8,550 bases of DNA from Candidatus Acetothermia bacterium JdFR-50 (GTDB taxonomy: Bacteria; Bipolaricaulota; Bipolaricaulia; Bipolaricaulales; Bipolaricaulaceae), in the NCBI GenBank assembly GCA_002010365.1, contig MTNL01000008.1, positions 1 through 8,550 of the forward strand, read 5' to 3'. A model generated the notes under the pieces. That model was not told where the DNA came from and did not search any database. It saw only the letters and a program-made list of their open reading frames with translations. Position numbers and translations under genes: made by a program. This document shows, piece by piece, positions 1 to 6,761 of the stretch (positions within the stretch are counted from its first letter, which is position 1; the number at the start of each line of letters is the position of its first letter).

Positions 1-1
1 G

Positions 2-1018
2 GTATCGGTGTCCACAGCCATCGCCGCCCGACGGGGCTTCCTCATCCGGGACCGTACTGCGTTCGAGCGGGCCCGGGAACTCCAGGCGGTGGTGTTTGAC
101 AAGACCGGGACCCTCACCTTGGGGCAGTTCGGGGTCACCGATGTGGTGGCGCTTTCCGACCTATCGGAAGAGGAGGTCCTGAAGCTCGCGGCGGCGGTGG
201 AGTCGCGCTCCGAGCACCCCATCGCCGCAGGGATCGTGGCCGCGGCGAAGGCGCGTGGGATCGGGATCCTGGAGCCCCAAGACGTCAAGGCCATCCCCGG
301 TCGCGGAGTCGAGGGGCGATTGGACGGGCAGGTGATCCAGGTGGTGAGCCCTAGTTACCTCGCCGAGCAGGGGCACGATCCGGCCGAGGAGCGGGTGGAG
401 GCGCTCGCGGCCCAGGGGAAGACGGTGGTCTACCTCCTGGTGGACGGGAAACCGGTGGGGGCCATCGCCCTCGCGGACATGATCCGCCCCGAGTCCCAGG
501 AGGCGGTGGAACGGCTCAAGGCCATGGGCATCAAGGTCCTCATGCTCACTGGCGACGCGCAAGAGGTGGCCAAGTGGGTGGCCGGAGAGCTAGGGCTCGA
601 CGACTACTTCGCCCAGGTCCTCCCCCACGAGAAGGCCGAGGTCATAAAGAAGGTGAAGGAGAAGGGCCTCACGGTGGCCATGGTGGGGGATGGGGTGAAC
701 GACGCCCCCGCATTGGTGGAGGCGGACGTGGGGATCGCCATCGGCGCCGGGACCGATGTGGCCATCGAGTCGGCGGACATCATCCTGGTGCGAAACGACC
801 CCCGGGACATCGCCGCGGTGATCGGGCTCGCCCGGGCCACCTACGGGAAAATGGTGCAGAACCTGGGTTGGGCCACGGGATACAATGCCTTCGCTATCCC
901 CATGGCCGCGGGGGCGATGTATCCGTTGGGTGTATTGCTTTCGCCCGCGTTGGGCGCGGCGCTTATGGCCCTCTCCACCGTGATCGTCGCCATAAACGCG
1001 CGTCTGCTAAAAGGTTGA
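2..1018 (+). CDS. CopB-like P1B-type heavy-metal-transporting ATPase, C-terminal part (5' end outside window)
   Basis: Membrane pump that uses ATP to export a soft metal ion, most likely copper. The frame is open from base 2, so the GTG at 8 is an internal codon, not the start; the metal-binding N-terminus, the early membrane segments and the CPC/CPH-type transport motif lie to the left. Counting from the codon at 8, the catalytic phosphorylation motif DKTGT has its Asp at residue 31. It is followed by the P1B-specific SEHP motif of the nucleotide-binding domain, then MLTGD and the hinge motif GDGVNDAPAL. The C-terminus holds two hydrophobic segments containing ATGYN and LSTVIVAINA, which resemble the last two membrane helices of CopB-type pumps more than CopA. 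The frame is clean with no damage. A YHS protein downstream fits metal handling. Metal specificity cannot be fixed without the upstream transport motif. Confidence 0.93.
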   Translation, partial: VSVSTAIAARRGFLIRDRTAFERARELQAVVFDKTGTLTLGQFGVTDVVALSDLSEEEVLKLAAAVESRSEHPIAAGIVAAAKARGIGILEPQDVKAIPGRGVEGRLDGQVIQVVSPSYLAEQGHDPAEERVEALAAQGKTVVYLLVDGKPVGAIALADMIRPESQEAVERLKAMGIKVLMLTGDAQEVAKWVAGELGLDDYFAQVLPHEKAEVIKKVKEKGLTVAMVGDGVNDAPALVEADVGIAIGAGTDVAIESADIILVRNDPRDIAAVIGLARATYGKMVQNLGWATGYNAFAIPMAAGAMYPLGVLLSPALGAALMALSTVIVAINARLLKG

Positions 1019-1020
1019 CG

Positions 1021-1048
1021 GCGAAGGGGCGCGGGAGCGGCCCTTCGC
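1021..1048 (+). other. Intergenic hairpin after the ATPase gene
   Basis: GCGAAGGG (1021-1028) can pair with CCCTTCGC (1041-1048), giving an 8-bp stem with a 12-nt GC-rich loop immediately after the ATPase stop codon. No T-tract follows, so it is not a classical intrinsic terminator. It could attenuate transcription or protect a 3' end between the pump and the following channel relic. The role is inference. Confidence 0.35.
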
Positions 1049-1080
1049 TCCATGCGCCCTGTCCAGGGGAGGTGTAGTCC

Positions 1081-1788
1081 GTGCGGAATGCCGGTGCTCA
1101 AAGCTTCCCTGGCATTGCTCGGAGAGGCGGTCTTGGCGGGGACCTTCGGTTTCTGGGCGATGGAGAAAGGCCTCGGGACCTTACTCGATTCGTTTTACTT
1201 CACGCTCGTTACCGTGGCCATGGTGGGCTAGGGGGACATAGCTCCCCGGACCGCGGCTGGGATCATCGTGCTTGGGGTGGAGGCGGTCTTGGCCACGGTT
1301 CAGGTCGGGGTCGAGTCGTTGGTGGGGAGAAGGATCAGGGAGGGGCTCAGTTTGCCGGATAAAACCACGTTGAAACGGAGACATTTTATCGTCTGCGGTT
1401 TCGACGTTGTAGGCCAGGTGGTCGTCCGCCATTTGCAGAAGGCCGGCGTGGGCTTCGTTGGTCATCGAATGGGACGAGTCCAAAGTGGTACGGACAGTGG
1501 AGCTCGGGTTGCCGGTGATGAAGGGCGACACCCGGGAAGAGGGGGTCCTGAAGCGGACGGATGTGGCCGCGGCGCGATGTTTGATCACCGACCGCCCTTG
1601 ACGATGCGTTCAACGTCTTCGTCACTCTAGCGGCGAAACTTCTGAACCCGGGGATCCGGGTGGTCAGTAAAACCGAGTCCGAAAGCAATGCTATCAAGTT
1701 GGAGCGAACCGGTGCAGATGTGATGGTCGCTTGCCACGATGTCGGGGGCGAGGTGATGGTGGAAGTTGCGAGAAAGGAAGATAGTTGA
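1081..1788 (+). pseudogene. Broken RCK/TrkA-N-type potassium channel
   Basis: Relic of a membrane potassium channel with a C-terminal NAD-binding RCK (TrkA-N) domain. A Shine-Dalgarno site GGGGAGGT (1066-1073) sits 7 nt before GTG 1081, but the channel frame begins at ATG 1088, so one extra A may separate start and frame. The first frame reads a hydrophobic helix, then FYFTLVTVAMVG, an amber stop at 1229-1231 and GDIAPRT: this is the TVGYGD selectivity filter with its Tyr codon changed to TAG. The frame continues through a second helix to RHFIVCGFDVVGQVVVR, the RCK Rossmann nucleotide-binding motif. A +1 shift near 1460 leads to VIEWDESKVVRTVELGLPV and on to LITDRP; a second +1 shift near 1599 leads to DDAFNVFVTLAAKLLNP and the end, TGA 1786-1788. 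The identifying motifs stay in order, so decay looks recent. Assignment is firm; whether every indel is real is less certain. Confidence 0.85.
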
Positions 1789-1979
1789 AGAAACAGACGC
1801 TGTACAGGGATCCGGTGTGCGGGAAAAGGGTCAACCGGCAAAAGGCCCATATCGCCGTCGAATATGAAGGCTATGTTTACTGCCTCTGCTGTCCCCGATG
1901 TCAACAGGAGTTCGAGGGGGACCCGGCTAAATACGCTAAAAAGGAGTTGGGACACAAGGTTCGCAAACGGGAGCGCTGA
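1785..1979 (+). CDS. Small YHS-domain metal-binding protein
   Basis: A 64-residue protein made up almost wholly of a YHS domain: RDPVCGKRV near the N-terminus (residues 8-16), a middle EYEGYVYCLCCPRCQQEF, and DPAKYAKK. YHS domains carry cysteines thought to bind metals and often sit in or beside copper/heavy-metal P-type ATPases. Here the candidate ligands are the Cys of DPVCG and the Cys pairs around CLCCPRC, and the C-terminal tail is strongly basic (KVRKRER). The TTG start at 1785 is preferred because AAGGAAG (1774-1780) precedes it and because TTGA overlaps the TGA of the channel relic, suggesting translational coupling. With the pump upstream, a role as metal chaperone or cytosolic metal buffer is a reasonable inference. 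The gene is intact despite following a pseudogene. Confidence 0.8.
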   Translation: MKKQTLYRDPVCGKRVNRQKAHIAVEYEGYVYCLCCPRCQQEFEGDPAKYAKKELGHKVRKRER

Positions 1980-2030
1980 GGGATTTCAGAAGGTCGGCAA
2001 TGCGGCACCTTTCCCGCCTGAGCTGTGGGC

Positions 2031-2058
2031 TTCACGGCGGGCTCCTGTGGGATACAAT
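2031..2058 (+). promoter_or_regulatory. Candidate promoter of the nitrilase-STAND-TPR gene
   Basis: TTCACG (2031-2036, four of six matches to TTGACA) and TACAAT (2053-2058, five of six to TATAAT) are separated by 16 nt. This predicts a transcript start near 2065 and a leader of about 30 nt carrying the ribosome site GGGGAG (2080-2085), 8 nt before ATG 2094. A 5-bp inverted repeat (GATAC 2051-2055, GTATC 2063-2067) overlaps the -10 element and could be an operator. The gap 1980-2093 shows no other feature I can support. Confidence 0.5.
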
Positions 2059-2093
2059 CTTCGTATCGGGGTCAGTTTCGGGGAGTGAGTTCC

Positions 2094-5000
2094 ATGGACG
2101 AAACGGGGTCATGTGGGCGATCCGTCGGCCTGTGTGTTGAGGAACACAGGGTGGAGTTCCGGGAACCGAGGGAATCCCTTTCGGTCTTATTGGCCCAGAT
2201 CAGTCCCGCTTTCGATCCCGAGCTTCTGCGGACGCGGAGCTTGATCCGGTGTCGGGATCCCGAAAAACAGGCCAAGAAGATCATCAAGGTTATCGAGCAC
2301 GCTTCCGAACATGGGGTGGATTTGGTCCTCTTCCCCGAGCTCGCCGCTCCTTTCGGCCATCTGGCGGAATTCGAGGAGGCGGTGAAGGACCTTGAGGGCG
2401 AGATGGTCATCAATCTATGTTACGAACACACCCCCCTTCGCGATCTGGTTGACCATCTTTCGCCCCAGGAGCGGGATCGCCTGGACCTAGCCGACGCCGG
2501 AGACGATTCCCGCATGGCTAATTTCTGCCGTATCCTCATAAAGACGGGGGATGAACTGCACACCTTCACACAACTCAAACTCACGCCGTTTTCCGGCGAG
2601 TTCTCTTTGTCCGCTCGGGAAACCCTCTTCTGCGGGCGTGTGCTTCACAAGTTCATCACCAACTGGGGGAACTTCCTGTTCCTGATCTGCAAGGACTATG
2701 TAGGGGAAGTGGAGGGGGAAAGAAGGATCCCAATGTTCGACTTCCTCAAGACGCTGACTGAAGGCGGTTTACATTACGTCTTCGTTTCCGCCATGAATCC
2801 GGAGCCCGGGGCCTTCGTCCATGCAGCGCGGGCGTTTTACTATATGCAGGAAAAGAGCAGCTACACCTTCACCATCCTTTTGAACACCGCGGAGTTGGGG
2901 CACACCGCCATCATCTTCCCCGCCCGTCCCCATCCAGGGATACGCCCGGTAGCCGAGGTGGAGCTCGTCCCCCTGTTCGAGGGAAAGCCCGGCTGGGGGA
3001 CCCATCTCAGGTTCCCCGACAAAGGGGAGTGGGTGGTCACTGGGACACTGGTCCGCCTCGATCGGTACAGACCCCTTCCCACCAAGGAGATCTTCAGTCC
3101 CGTCTACAGGCTTTCCCGGATGGAGATCTCTGCTTTGGGTATCGAGCCGGATGTGGTGGTAAAGCCCCCTGTTGAGGAGGCCCCTCCTCGGGAGGCCCGG
3201 AAGACCCGCGTGAGCCTCCCCGTTCCCGTGACCCCCTTTGTGGGAAGGAAGGAGGAGCTCGCGGAGATGGAAGAACTGTTGGGAAATCCTTCCTGTAGGC
3301 TCATAACCTTGACCGGGCCCGGGGGGATGGGAAAAACGCGTCTGGCGTTGGAGGTGGCCAGGCGGAAGCTTTCCGCTTTTCCCCACGGAACCGCGTTCGT
3401 CCCCTTGGAACATCTGCGTTCTCCGGAGCATCTCGCCTCGGCCATAGCCGATTCCCTGGGCTTTTCCTTCTATCAAGGGGGGGACCTGAAAGCCCAGCTG
3501 TTGGACTATCTGCGGGAAAAGGAGGTACTCATAGTCCTCGATAACTTCGAGCACCTGATGGAAGGAGCTGACACGGTGGCCGAAATCCTGCACGAAGCCC
3601 CGGGGGTGAAGCTGATCGTGACCTCCCGGGAGAGGTTGAACCTCCATGGGGAGTGGTTGGTGGAGGTAAAGGGGCTCTCCCGTGAAGGCGGGGTTCAGCT
3701 TTTCCTCCAGAGCGCACGGCGGGTCTGCCCGGATTTCACTCCCTCCGCAGGAGAGGAAGGAGAGATCGAACGCATATGCGCTTCGGTGGGGTGGATGCCG
3801 TTGGCCATCGAGCTCGCTGCGTCCTGGCTCCGAGCGCTCCCGTTGGAGGAGATCGCCGAGGAGATCCAGCGAAGCATCGATTTCCTCACCTCTTCTTTTC
3901 GGGATATCCCCCCACGTCATAGAAGCTTGAGGGCCGTTTTCGATCACTCCTGGGCTCTTCTTTCGGAGGAGGAGAAGCGCGCCTTTCGTCGGCTTTCGGT
4001 TTTCCAGGGAGGATTCGAGAGAAAGGCAGCCCGGGAGGTAGCGGGGGTTTCCCTACCCGACCTTTCGGCCCTTGCGGATAAGTCCCTGCTTGCCCTGGGT
4101 CAGAAAGGGCGATACAGCCTCCATGAACTTCTGCGGGGATATGGCGACGAAAAGTTGAGGGAAGATGCAGAGGAAGAGCGGGAAACTAGAAGGAAGCATT
4201 GTTCGTATTACGCGGCGTTCGCAAAGGATCGGGCGGAGAAGCTCGGCGGGGCGGATCAAGAGGTCGCCCTCGAGGAGTTACGAGATGAGCTAGAGAACCT
4301 GAAAGCCGCATGGGAATTCGCTTTGAAGGAACTGGACGAGGATGCATTAGGGGCTTTGGCCGAGGGGCTTTTCCGGTTTTACGAGATACAGGGAAGATTT
4401 CAGGAGGGCCGAGACACTTTCGACGGTGCATTTGAGGTTTTGAGGAGGAGGAACGTCGAGGGGCCACTGCTGGCTAAGATGTTGGCACGGGCCGCATGGT
4501 TCCGGCATGCCCTCGGGGATTCCAAAGGGGCGGAGGGCCTCTTGGAGGAGGCCCTGACTCTGGTCCGGAAGACAGGGGACGGGAAGGAGCTGGCCTTCAT
4601 GTTGACCTCGCTGGGCCGAGTGGCCGCGTTCTTCGGCGATTATGGGCGAGCTCGGGAGCTCCTTCAGGAGGCACTGAGGCTTTGTCGGGAGGTCGACGAA
4701 CGTTTTGGGATCGTCCGGGCCCTCAACGCGCTGGGCACGGTGGCCTGGAATTCCGGGGACTATGAGGAAGCCAAGGCGTTGTACCAGGAGGGCTTGACCA
4801 TCGAGCGGGAGCTCGGAGACCGGCGGGGTATGGCCATCACCCTCAACAACCTGGGAATCATCCACGGACTTTTAGACGAACTGGAAGAGGCCCAGAGGCT
4901 ATTCGAGGAAAGCCTGCAGATCAGTGAGAAGCTAGGAGATCTTCCCAGTATGTCTCGATGCTTGAACAACCTGGGGGTGGTGGCGACGAAGATGAGGGAC

Positions 5001-5552
5001 CTCGAACGGGCCAGGTCGTTCCACGAACGGGGCCTCGAGCTCGAACGGGAAACCGGAAACCGTGTTGGGATCGCCGGGTCGCTCAGCAATCTGGGAAATA
5101 TCGCCTACCGCGAGGGCAGATATACGGAGGCTAAAGGGCTTTATTTGCAGAGTTTGGCAGAGCGGCGAAATCTAGGAGATTCCATGGGAGAGATAATCTC
5201 CCTTATGAACCTGAGCGAAGTGTGCTTCGCTATGGGAGAGGAATCCGAGGGTTTCGACTATCTGCTTGAAGCCCTGGAGAGGGCACTGGAGATCGGAACT
5301 GTCCCCCTGGTGTTGGGTTGTTTGGCCAAGATGGCGGGTTACTGCTTGCGCCGGGGGGATGCGGAGCGATCGGGGGAGCTTTTGGGACTTGTCCTCAATC
5401 ATCCTTCCTTGGAGAGCGATGCTAAGGAAGATGCGGAGGAGGTCCTTGTCCGGTTACGTTCCGTTCTTCAACCCGAGGCGCTCGAGCAGGCCATGAAGCG
5501 CGGAAGTGAAAAGGATTTGGAGAAAGTGGCCAGGAGTTTTTTGCGCAATTGA
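2094..5552 (+). CDS. Nitrilase-like domain / STAND (NB-ARC-like) NTPase / TPR fusion protein
   Basis: A 1152-residue, apparently soluble protein. The ATG at 2094 is chosen over an upstream in-frame start at 2025 because a ribosome site lies at 2080-2085 and the -10 element lies between the two. Residues about 30-350 resemble the carbon-nitrogen hydrolase (nitrilase) fold, with a candidate Glu-Lys-Cys triad: Glu82 in LVLFPELAAPFG, Lys162 in QLKLTPF and Cys199 in LFLICKDY, at spacings close to the family's. A linker with VTPFVGRKEEL leads to a P-loop NTPase: Walker A GPGGMGKT (408-415), Walker B VLIVLDNFEH (Asp483), sensor VTSRERL (Arg512) and the GxP-type motif GWMPLAIEL (Pro569). A winged-helix segment spans about 611-690, and TPR units of exactly 40 residues fill about 790-1109. 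No DNA-binding domain, signal peptide or membrane helix is seen. STAND proteins act as ligand-triggered oligomeric switches; here TPRs probably sense and the hydrolase would be the output. AfsR/MalT-like regulators share the NTPase-TPR part but not this N-terminus. Confidence 0.85.
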   Translation: MDETGSCGRSVGLCVEEHRVEFREPRESLSVLLAQISPAFDPELLRTRSLIRCRDPEKQAKKIIKVIEHASEHGVDLVLFPELAAPFGHLAEFEEAVKDLEGEMVINLCYEHTPLRDLVDHLSPQERDRLDLADAGDDSRMANFCRILIKTGDELHTFTQLKLTPFSGEFSLSARETLFCGRVLHKFITNWGNFLFLICKDYVGEVEGERRIPMFDFLKTLTEGGLHYVFVSAMNPEPGAFVHAARAFYYMQEKSSYTFTILLNTAELGHTAIIFPARPHPGIRPVAEVELVPLFEGKPGWGTHLRFPDKGEWVVTGTLVRLDRYRPLPTKEIFSPVYRLSRMEISALGIEPDVVVKPPVEEAPPREARKTRVSLPVPVTPFVGRKEELAEMEELLGNPSCRLITLTGPGGMGKTRLALEVARRKLSAFPHGTAFVPLEHLRSPEHLASAIADSLGFSFYQGGDLKAQLLDYLREKEVLIVLDNFEHLMEGADTVAEILHEAPGVKLIVTSRERLNLHGEWLVEVKGLSREGGVQLFLQSARRVCPDFTPSAGEEGEIERICASVGWMPLAIELAASWLRALPLEEIAEEIQRSIDFLTSSFRDIPPRHRSLRAVFDHSWALLSEEEKRAFRRLSVFQGGFERKAAREVAGVSLPDLSALADKSLLALGQKGRYSLHELLRGYGDEKLREDAEEERETRRKHCSYYAAFAKDRAEKLGGADQEVALEELRDELENLKAAWEFALKELDEDALGALAEGLFRFYEIQGRFQEGRDTFDGAFEVLRRRNVEGPLLAKMLARAAWFRHALGDSKGAEGLLEEALTLVRKTGDGKELAFMLTSLGRVAAFFGDYGRARELLQEALRLCREVDERFGIVRALNALGTVAWNSGDYEEAKALYQEGLTIERELGDRRGMAITLNNLGIIHGLLDELEEAQRLFEESLQISEKLGDLPSMSRCLNNLGVVATKMRDLERARSFHERGLELERETGNRVGIAGSLSNLGNIAYREGRYTEAKGLYLQSLAERRNLGDSMGEIISLMNLSEVCFAMGEESEGFDYLLEALERALEIGTVPLVLGCLAKMAGYCLRRGDAERSGELLGLVLNHPSLESDAKEDAEEVLVRLRSVLQPEALEQAMKRGSEKDLEKVARSFLRN
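4461..5420 (+). repeat. TPR array, eight 40-residue units
   Basis: Residues 790-1109 of the STAND protein divide into eight units of exactly 40 residues (120 nt). Each shows the pattern alLnnLG-x7-8-GD-x-EeA-x-x-l-x-eeal-x-l-x-r-x-x-gd, typical of long TPR motifs in kinesin-light-chain-like and MalT-like arrays. The units differ at DNA level, so this is an old protein repeat and not a recent tandem duplication. Helices before (about 747-789) and after (about 1110-1152) probably cap the superhelix. Such arrays bind peptides, proteins or small ligands; here the array is the likely sensor. Confidence 0.8.
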
Positions 5553-5593
5553 TATCCGGAGGACACCTTTAAGTTGGGATGACTCGGGACAAA

Positions 5594-5624
5594 GGGAAAC
5601 GGCCCCAAAGAGGGGCCGTTTCTC
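5594..5624. terminator. Hairpin terminator between convergent genes
   Basis: GAAACGGCCCC (5596-5606) pairs perfectly with GGGGCCGTTTC (5612-5622) around a 5-nt loop, AAAGA. The stem extends two more pairs (one G-U) to 5594/5624. It lies 41 nt past the stop of the STAND gene and about 22 nt past the stop of the minus-strand gene. Reading + the stem runs into TTTCTC; reading - it runs into TTTCCCTTT. The U-tracts are short, but position and stability suit a shared bidirectional terminator. Confidence 0.75.
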
Positions 5625-5646
5625 ACAGGAGGCCATCGGTTGCCCT

Positions 5647-6579
5647 TCAAGGCCCGGGATCCTCGGGAGGAGGCTCGTCGTCTGGGGGTGGTCCCGGATC
5701 GTCCGGGGGAGGGCCGTCATCTGGAGGCGGCCCCGAGTCGTCGGGAGGAGGTTCCTCATCCGGGGGCGGTCCCGAATCATCCGGGGGAGGCTCGTCGTCT
5801 GGGGGTGGTCCCGGATCGTCCGGGGGAGGGCCGTCATCTGGAGGCGGCCCCGAGTCGTCGGGAGGAGGTTCCTCATCCGGGGGTGGTCCCAAATCATCCG
5901 GGGGAGGTTCCTCGTCTGGGGGTGGTCCCGAATCGTCCGGGGGAGGGCCGTCATCCGGGGGCGGTCCCGAGTCGTGGGGAGGAGGTTCCTCGTCCGGGGG
6001 TGGCCCCTGGTCGTCTTCCGGAGGGAGGCATCCATCGCAAGATTCCTCGTCTTCGGGCGGAATACTTTCCTCTTGATAAGGGTTCTCCTCGGCGATGCGT
6101 TCGGTGAGTTGGATGATGTCTTCAGGGGGGAGGGAGCCTTCGGCCTGCAGGGTGTTGATTTCCTCGGAATCAAGCCCGATCTCGTTCAATACTTCGTCCG
6201 GCACCTGCTGGATCCCATGTTGCCCCGCTTCTTCCTGGAGCTTTTGGGCCAAGCTCGCGACTTCCTTCCCGAATTCCTCAAGGGAAATGGCGTTATCGAG
6301 GAGCTTTTTCTGGGCTTGGGCGAACTCCTCTTGCAGTCGCTCCAATGTTTCCTCGGGCACCCCCTGGTTCGCAAGGTATGAGGTGAGTTGCTTCACAAAC
6401 GCGGCGAGGGCCGAAGTCACGTCCTCCGTGTCTATCCCTTCACTCGCCGCTATCCCTTGCATCAGTTGGAGTACCGTTCCCAATCCCACCGCGTCTTCTT
6501 GTTTCCAGGTGGAGGTTTTCCAGGTGGACTGGGGGATGATAAGGAGGGCCATAAGTGCGATGGACCAAACTTTCCGCAC
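5647..6579 (-). CDS. Predicted exported helical protein with Pro/Asp-rich repeat tail
   Basis: Unrecognised family, 310 residues. GTG 6579 is the likely start: GAGGAGGTG stands a few nt upstream, and the N-terminus becomes MRKVWSIALMALLII, a short basic n-region plus hydrophobic core typical of a secretion signal; a longer reading to 6645 would run into the promoter. No clear AXA cleavage site is visible, so a retained membrane anchor is possible. After a tandem STWKT/STWKQ comes a mostly helical, Glu/Gln-rich stretch (about residues 30-150). An acidic linker carries a CDGC motif (Cys181, Cys184). Residues 192-308 are nine 13-residue units of the type GPPPDDxPPPDDx, and the protein ends GP, stop. 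I infer a cell-surface or periplasmic protein with a stiff, strongly acidic stalk that could extend from the membrane or bind cations. Function is unknown. Confidence 0.75.
   Translation of the reverse strand: MRKVWSIALMALLIIPQSTWKTSTWKQEDAVGLGTVLQLMQGIAASEGIDTEDVTSALAAFVKQLTSYLANQGVPEETLERLQEEFAQAQKKLLDNAISLEEFGKEVASLAQKLQEEAGQHGIQQVPDEVLNEIGLDSEEINTLQAEGSLPPEDIIQLTERIAEENPYQEESIPPEDEESCDGCLPPEDDQGPPPDEEPPPHDSGPPPDDGPPPDDSGPPPDEEPPPDDLGPPPDEEPPPDDSGPPPDDGPPPDDPGPPPDDEPPPDDSGPPPDEEPPPDDSGPPPDDGPPPDDPGPPPDDEPPPEDPGP
5656..6021 (-). repeat. Nested tandem repeat: 39-nt units in 117-nt super-units
   Basis: The tail of the minus-strand gene has nine 39-nt units (13 codons) at 5656-6006. At DNA level they form a 117-nt higher-order repeat with copies beginning at 5671, 5788 and 5905. 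The first two copies differ at 2 of 117 positions; the third differs from the first at roughly 18. The newest duplication is therefore the pair nearest the gene's 3' end, and length variation between strains is likely. The period is a multiple of three, so copy-number change keeps the frame. The + strand of the array is rich in runs of 4-5 G. Confidence 0.93.
6502..6528 (-). repeat. Short tandem duplication after the signal sequence
   Basis: TTTCCAGGTGGA occurs at 6502-6513 and again at 6517-6528 (15-nt period). On the minus strand this encodes two adjacent STWK-type pentads directly after the hydrophobic core of the exported protein. It is an in-frame 5-codon duplication at the presumed signal-peptide junction. 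Confidence 0.7.
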
Positions 6580-6615
6580 TCGCCTCACCTCCTCATTTTG
6601 ATTTTTGCTTAAGTA

Positions 6616-6645
6616 ACTATAATCCCGAGCGGTTGGCTGAGGCAA
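6616..6645 (-). promoter_or_regulatory. Candidate promoter of the exported repeat-tail protein
   Basis: Reading the minus strand, TTGCCT (6645-6640, four of six to the -35 consensus) and TATAGT (6621-6616, five of six to the -10 consensus) are 18 nt apart. The predicted start near 6609 gives a leader of about 30 nt containing GAGGAGGTG just before GTG 6579, and so supports that start over the upstream in-frame ATG at 6645. Confidence 0.55.
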
Positions 6646-6681
6646 GGGGTGGCATGCATCTGACAGGCGAGTTCCGTTTCC

Positions 6682-6710
6682 TTGTGCGCTTCCCGATTTT
6701 TACCTACATT
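6682..6710 (+). promoter_or_regulatory. Weak candidate promoter of the GRE activase relic
   Basis: TTGTGC (6682-6687) and TACATT (6705-6710) are 17 nt apart, three and four of six consensus matches. They lie upstream of the ribosome-site-like GGGGGAGGTCC (6743-6753) before the activase relic. The site may be a relic itself. Nothing else is apparent in the divergent gap 6646-6761. Confidence 0.25.
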
Positions 6711-6761
6711 GCCGCAAAGCGGGGATCGAGGTCCTGTGTGCAGGGGGAGGTCCTAAAAAGA

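Noticed and set aside
161..562. Minus-strand frame inside the ATPase gene
   Set aside because: Antisense to a well-conserved P-type ATPase; no motif support.
1181..1955. Minus-strand open frames over the channel relic and the YHS gene
   Set aside because: The + strand gives clear channel, RCK and YHS motifs in order; the opposite frames show none.
2013..2041. CCCGCC/GGCGGG inverted repeat before the STAND gene
   Set aside because: Only 6 bp with a 17-nt loop and no T-tract, and it overlaps the candidate -35 element. Too weak to call a terminator or operator.
2025..2093. Upstream in-frame ATG as start of the STAND protein
   Set aside because: It lies upstream of the candidate -10 element and lacks a good ribosome site; the added residues match no domain. 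ATG 2094 has GGGGAG 8 nt upstream.
2769..3947. 392-codon minus-strand open frame
   Set aside because: It is antisense to the nitrilase/NTPase region; GC-rich coding DNA often leaves such frames open. The translation is Gly/Pro/His/Arg-rich with no recognisable motif.
5656..6021. Possible CRISPR array
   Set aside because: Units are contiguous, in frame and coding, with no unique spacers between repeats.
5506..6381. Long + strand open frames rich in Gly/Ser or Arg/Gly across the repeat (also 5579-6076 and 5640-6107)
   Set aside because: They are the antisense shadow of the 39-nt repeat, which has a period divisible by three and keeps all frames open. The minus-strand frame has a signal sequence, ribosome site and promoter; these do not.
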